A DNA stretch of 15,171 bases, taken from DATLYB01 sp964502525. GTDB taxonomy: Bacteria > Bacteroidota > Bacteroidia > Chitinophagales > CAIOSU01. Under the pieces are notes generated by a model, which saw nothing but the letters and a program-made list of their open reading frames with translations, was not told the origin of the DNA and searched no databases. The stretch is from the NCBI GenBank assembly GCA_964502525.1, contig CAZCXH010000121.1:1-15171 (forward strand), in the 5' to 3' direction. The position numbers and the translations under genes are program-made. Shown piece after piece: positions 13,469 through 15,171 of the stretch (positions are counted from its first letter, which is position 1; the number at the start of each line of letters is the position of its first letter).

Positions 13469-13675
13469 ATGAGCGACCTTCAGCTTTACAGCGAATTCCA
13501 CTCCCTTCCCGAAGAACTCAGGAAAGAAGTTGCCGATTTCATCAAATTCCTGAAGTCAAAAAAACTGAAAACCAAACAACTCAGGGAAAGAAAATTTGGC
13601 GCGTTGAAGGGCAAGATTAAAATCTCTAAGGATTTTGCCGCCCCCCTGGACGATTTCAAAGAGTATATGGAATGA
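13469..13675 (+). CDS. DUF2281 antitoxin (VapB-like)
   Basis: A 68-residue protein with the DUF2281 pattern: a helical start (LQLYSEFHSLPEELRKEVADF), a basic linker (KSKKLKTKQLRERK) and an ending that contacts the partner (FGALKGKIKISKDFAAPLDDFKEYME). DUF2281 proteins are regularly encoded just before PIN-domain toxins and act as antitoxins and autorepressors. The stop codon overlaps the toxin start as ATGA (13672-13675), which indicates translational coupling. Intact, and length is normal for the family. Confidence 0.85.
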   Translation: MSDLQLYSEFHSLPEELRKEVADFIKFLKSKKLKTKQLRERKFGALKGKIKISKDFAAPLDDFKEYME

Positions 13676-14058
13676 ACTATTTGGTTGATACCCATGCGCT
13701 GCTTTGGTTCTTAAGTGGAAGCGTGAAACTGCCGAAAAAGACAAGGGACACCATCAAAAATCTCGACAACAACTGTTACGTCAGCATCGCCTCCATTTGG
13801 GAAATTGCCATCAAGCTTAGTCTCAAAAAACTACAACTCGACATAGAATTCACCCGCCTTTCAAAAGTGCTGTCGGACAATAAAATTGATATTCTGCCGC
13901 TTACTTTTGAGCATTTGGTTCATCTGTCAGCATTGAAATTTAACCACCGTGATCCGTTTGACAGAGCCATTGTTTGTCAGTCAATAGCCGAAAAATTGAC
14001 AGTTATTACAAGCGATGAAAACATCAAATCATATCCCGTGAAAACTTTTTGGCGCTAA
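13672..14058 (+). CDS. PIN-domain ribonuclease toxin (VapC-like)
   Basis: A 128-residue PIN domain, expected to cut RNA (often tRNA) with bound Mg or Mn. The opening NYLVDTHALLWFL places Asp6. The other acidic residues of the site are Glu44 (ASIWEIAIK), Asp97 with Asp94 nearby (NHRDPFDRAI) and Asp115 (ITSDENI). The closing PVKTFWR is typical of this PIN subgroup, which pairs with DUF2281 antitoxins. It is the only toxin in this region that reads as fully intact. Its stop codon (14056-14058) lies inside an inverted repeat, GCGCTA (14052-14057) with TAGCGC (14070-14075), that opens the following spacer repeat. Confidence 0.9.
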   Translation: MNYLVDTHALLWFLSGSVKLPKKTRDTIKNLDNNCYVSIASIWEIAIKLSLKKLQLDIEFTRLSKVLSDNKIDILPLTFEHLVHLSALKFNHRDPFDRAIVCQSIAEKLTVITSDENIKSYPVKTFWR

Positions 14059-14065
14059 CTTCCCG

Positions 14066-14190
14066 GCTATAGCGCAAGCATCTGGCGCAGGCATCCGCCT
14101 GAGCCTATCATCATTCAGCCTCCGCCTCTGAGACAAACCGGCAATGCGCTTTTTGAAACTTTACTTCATTAGGCGCGTTTGCTATCTTTG
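14066..14190 (+). repeat. Promoter-bearing spacer repeat, copy A
   Basis: The last 72 bases (14119-14190) match 14993-15064 at 64 positions without gaps. Further left, GCTATAGCGCAAGCAT (14066-14081) matches 14949-14963 with one base missing, so the related unit is about 120 bp. It contains the hairpin CAGGC-ATCC-GCCTG (14089-14102) and ends in a perfect TATCTTTG box. Copy A stands between the PIN toxin and the DUF1640-like gene. Confidence 0.85.
14183..14190 (+). promoter_or_regulatory. Bacteroidota -7 box upstream of the DUF1640-like gene
   Basis: TATCTTTG matches TAnnTTTG exactly, 15 bases before ATG 14206. A TTTTTG at 14150-14155 is too far away (27 bases) for a standard -33 element. Confidence 0.55.
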
Positions 14191-14205
14191 TATCAAATTT
14201 TTCTT

Positions 14206-14439
14206 ATGAGCATATCCGAAATTGACCTTTACGATATCCTGAGTGAAAAGCTCGGGCGGGAGCAGGCTAAAGCTCTTGCCGAATACGTGGAACTAAAAGC
14301 CGAAAAGCATTTGAATGACAAGACACGAGTGTTTGCCACAAAAGAAGACCTTGCCAACGCCAAGGTGGATATCATCCGCAGGGTTTTCGGATTCTTTACT
14401 GTTCTTATTTTGGCCGTTATCGGTTTATATTTTAAGTAA
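14206..14439 (+). CDS. Small coiled-coil membrane protein, DUF1640-like
   Basis: A 77-residue protein: an amphipathic and coiled-coil-prone N-terminal part (LYDILSEKLGREQAKALAEYVELKAEKHL), the typical phrase FATKEDLANAKVDIIRRVFG, and one C-terminal membrane helix (about residues 57-75, FFTVLILAVIGLYF). This fits the DUF1640/CCDC90-like short proteins that are common in bacteria and often found near mobile or toxin-antitoxin genes; their function is unknown. I start at ATG 14206 (MSISEIDLYD) because the longer frame from TTG 14179 would begin before the promoter box. Confidence 0.75.
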   Translation: MSISEIDLYDILSEKLGREQAKALAEYVELKAEKHLNDKTRVFATKEDLANAKVDIIRRVFGFFTVLILAVIGLYFK

Positions 14440-14470
14440 TCTATAGGGTTTCACGAGTTTCCCCGAAGTT

Positions 14471-14517
14471 CATTCAAGTCTTCGCGCGATGCCAGGAGCG
14501 CAGGCCAGACTTGGATG
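14471..14517. repeat. Imperfect palindrome with internal GCGC arms
   Basis: CATTCAAGTCT (14471-14481) pairs with AGACTTGGATG (14507-14517) at 10 of 11 positions plus one G-T pair. Inside, GCGC (14483-14486) and GCGC (14497-14500) can form a second stem. It lies between the DUF1640-like and BrnT-like genes. Confidence 0.7.
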
Positions 14518-14863
14518 CGGTAATAAAAAGAGCACCTTGGTCTTCTTAAAATGTGCGGAGAATTTCTAACTTGAGCCTTGGTATGCTTGAGTTCGAACTT
14601 GACTTCGGAAATCTCAGAAAACTTCGCATTGTTAAAATCATTCGCAAGATAGATTTGGATGAAGTCCTTTCTGTTTTTGAAGATGACAGGCTGGATGTTT
14701 ATCCGGCAAAGGACAACCCCGTTTCACCGGAGAAAAGATTTATGGCTATAGGAATGAGCGGCAGAAAGCGCGATATTTCAGTGATCTTTACAATGAGAGA
14801 AAATAAAATCCGACCATTCAATGCGTGGCAAACAAAAGGAAATAAAAAGAGCAGCTTTGCTGA

Positions 14864-14935
14864 GCGCCAGCCTTCTTGTGGCTTGCCTTCGGCAAGTTGC
14901 AACTTCCCCGGCAACTGGCGCGCGATTGCATCGCG
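14864..14935. repeat. Multi-arm hairpin element at the end of the BrnT-like gene
   Basis: An outer stem GCGCCAG (14864-14870) with CTGGCGC (14915-14921) encloses CTTGCC-TTC-GGCAAG (14882-14896) and TTGC/GCAA (14897-14900 with 14911-14914). Just outside, CGCGAT-TGC-ATCGCG (14921-14935) adds another hairpin. All stems listed are perfect. Confidence 0.75.
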
Positions 14936-14948
14936 TACCACGAGTCAA

Positions 14949-15064
14949 GCTATAGCCAAGCATGTGTTACGAGCCATCAGCAATAGTGCAAGCCTCCGCT
15001 TCTGCCGCAAACCGGTAATGCGCTTTTTGAAACTTTACTTCATTAGATGCGTTTCCTATCTTTG
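14949..15064 (+). repeat. Promoter-bearing spacer repeat, copy B
   Basis: Second copy of the element at 14066-14190; the right-hand 72 bases are 89 percent identical without gaps. It follows the BrnT-like gene and points to whatever gene lies right of the window. Confidence 0.85.
15057..15064 (+). promoter_or_regulatory. Bacteroidota -7 box at the end of repeat copy B
   Basis: Exact TATCTTTG, as in copy A. The next ATG is at 15082, opening a frame of only 22 codons (MVVSEITLFNTL and on, stop 15148-15150), too short to call a gene. Confidence 0.45.
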
Positions 15065-15113
15065 AGGAAAATAACAGGCTTATGGTGGTATCGGAAATCA
15101 CCTTATTTAATAC

Positions 15114-15140
15114 TTTAGGTTCATCGCAAAAATGCGTACC
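15114..15140 (+). repeat. 27-bp dispersed repeat, copy 2
   Basis: Same element as 7562-7588 with one difference. Here CGCA-AAAA-TGCG (15124-15135) forms a small perfect hairpin that the first copy lacks. It stands 50 bases after the -7 box of spacer repeat B. Confidence 0.8.
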
Positions 15141-15171
15141 TATACATTAAATGATGCGCTATTCAATGACA

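Larger units (their letters stand above)
14583..15065 (+). pseudogene. BrnT/DUF497-like toxin, frame disturbed at its 3' end
   Basis: Starting at ATG 14583 (MLEFELDFGNLRKL), the frame shows the DUF497 (BrnT) core: LDEVLSVFEDDRLDVYP, VSPEKRFMAIGMSGRKRDISVIFTMRENKIRP. BrnT proteins are RNase-like toxins of about 90 residues. Here, after RP (14816), the in-frame text (FNAWQTKGNKK) loses the family ending, while frame 1 from 14818 gives SMRGKQKEIKR, close to the expected IS-R---KE pattern. Two lost bases near 14816 would explain it. The annotated frame then runs through a multi-hairpin repeat and copy B of the spacer repeat to a stop at 15063-15065, so its last 70 or so residues are not a natural protein. 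No BrnA-type antitoxin follows. The N-terminal part is divergent. An upstream GTG at 14553 is less likely. Confidence 0.6.

Noticed and set aside
14049..14190. Integron attC site between the PIN toxin and the next gene
   Set aside because: The spacer begins at the toxin stop with CTAAC and has palindromic parts, but no RYYYAAC/GTTRRRY core pair in the right order was found, and no tyrosine recombinase is in the window. Kept only as a looser cassette-array idea.
14864..14935. tRNA gene
   Set aside because: A 7-bp outer stem and inner arms recall a cloverleaf, but there are no T-loop GTTCRA or D-arm consensus bases and no anticodon arm of normal size.
15082..15150. 22-codon frame after spacer repeat B
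   Set aside because: Too short, and its second half lies in the dispersed 27-bp repeat.

Overview
The window looks like chromosomal DNA of a member of the Bacteroidota, probably an environmental or uncultured lineage. Signs of this are a type IX secretion sorting domain (1-554), weak Shine-Dalgarno sequences, several -7 promoter boxes of the Bacteroidota form TAnnTTTG close to start codons (3551, 14183 and 15057 on +; 2119 and 5856 on -), a DUF1566 protein with the 'QLLSVPYALYAKTA' signature, and dispersed intergenic inverted repeats. No rRNA, tRNA, transposase, integrase or CRISPR array was seen.

Left part (1-7.5 kb), mostly housekeeping or envelope genes in mixed orientation: the 3' end of a secreted T9SS cargo protein with a poly-Asn tract and a Cys-rich CTDC-like segment; a stand-alone ParA-type ATPase; RNase HI (minus), divergent from a YhhQ/VUT-family queuosine-precursor transporter; a small lipocalin-like lipoprotein (minus); a hotdog acyl-CoA thioesterase, abutting tail to tail a 588-residue fusion of an M16-like domain with a degenerate zinc site and an OmpA-like domain (minus); and a membrane-anchored SGNH hydrolase (minus).

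Middle part (7.6-11.7 kb): two paralogous MacB/FtsX-type ABC permeases followed by a MacA/HlyD-type adaptor, all on +, separated by repeat-rich spacers. They probably form the inner-membrane and periplasmic part of a tripartite export system. No ATPase or TolC-like gene is in the window.

Right part (11.7-15.17 kb) is an accessory region of small + strand genes: an antitoxin with a frameshifted YoeB/Txe toxin, a 21-bp tandem repeat leading into a chimeric, 5'-truncated DUF1566 gene, an intact DUF2281/PIN (VapBC-like) pair, a coiled-coil/TM DUF1640-like protein, and a BrnT/DUF497-like toxin whose frame runs into a multi-hairpin repeat. The spacers contain related imperfect palindromes. One spacer of about 120 bp, carrying a perfect TATCTTTG promoter box, occurs twice (14066-14190 and 14949-15064). 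The long genes to the left are intact while several toxin genes here are broken, which suggests real decay and recombination. The most unusual signals are the duplicated promoter-bearing spacer, the structured repeats between toxin-antitoxin modules, and a near-identical 27-bp element at 7562 and 15114.
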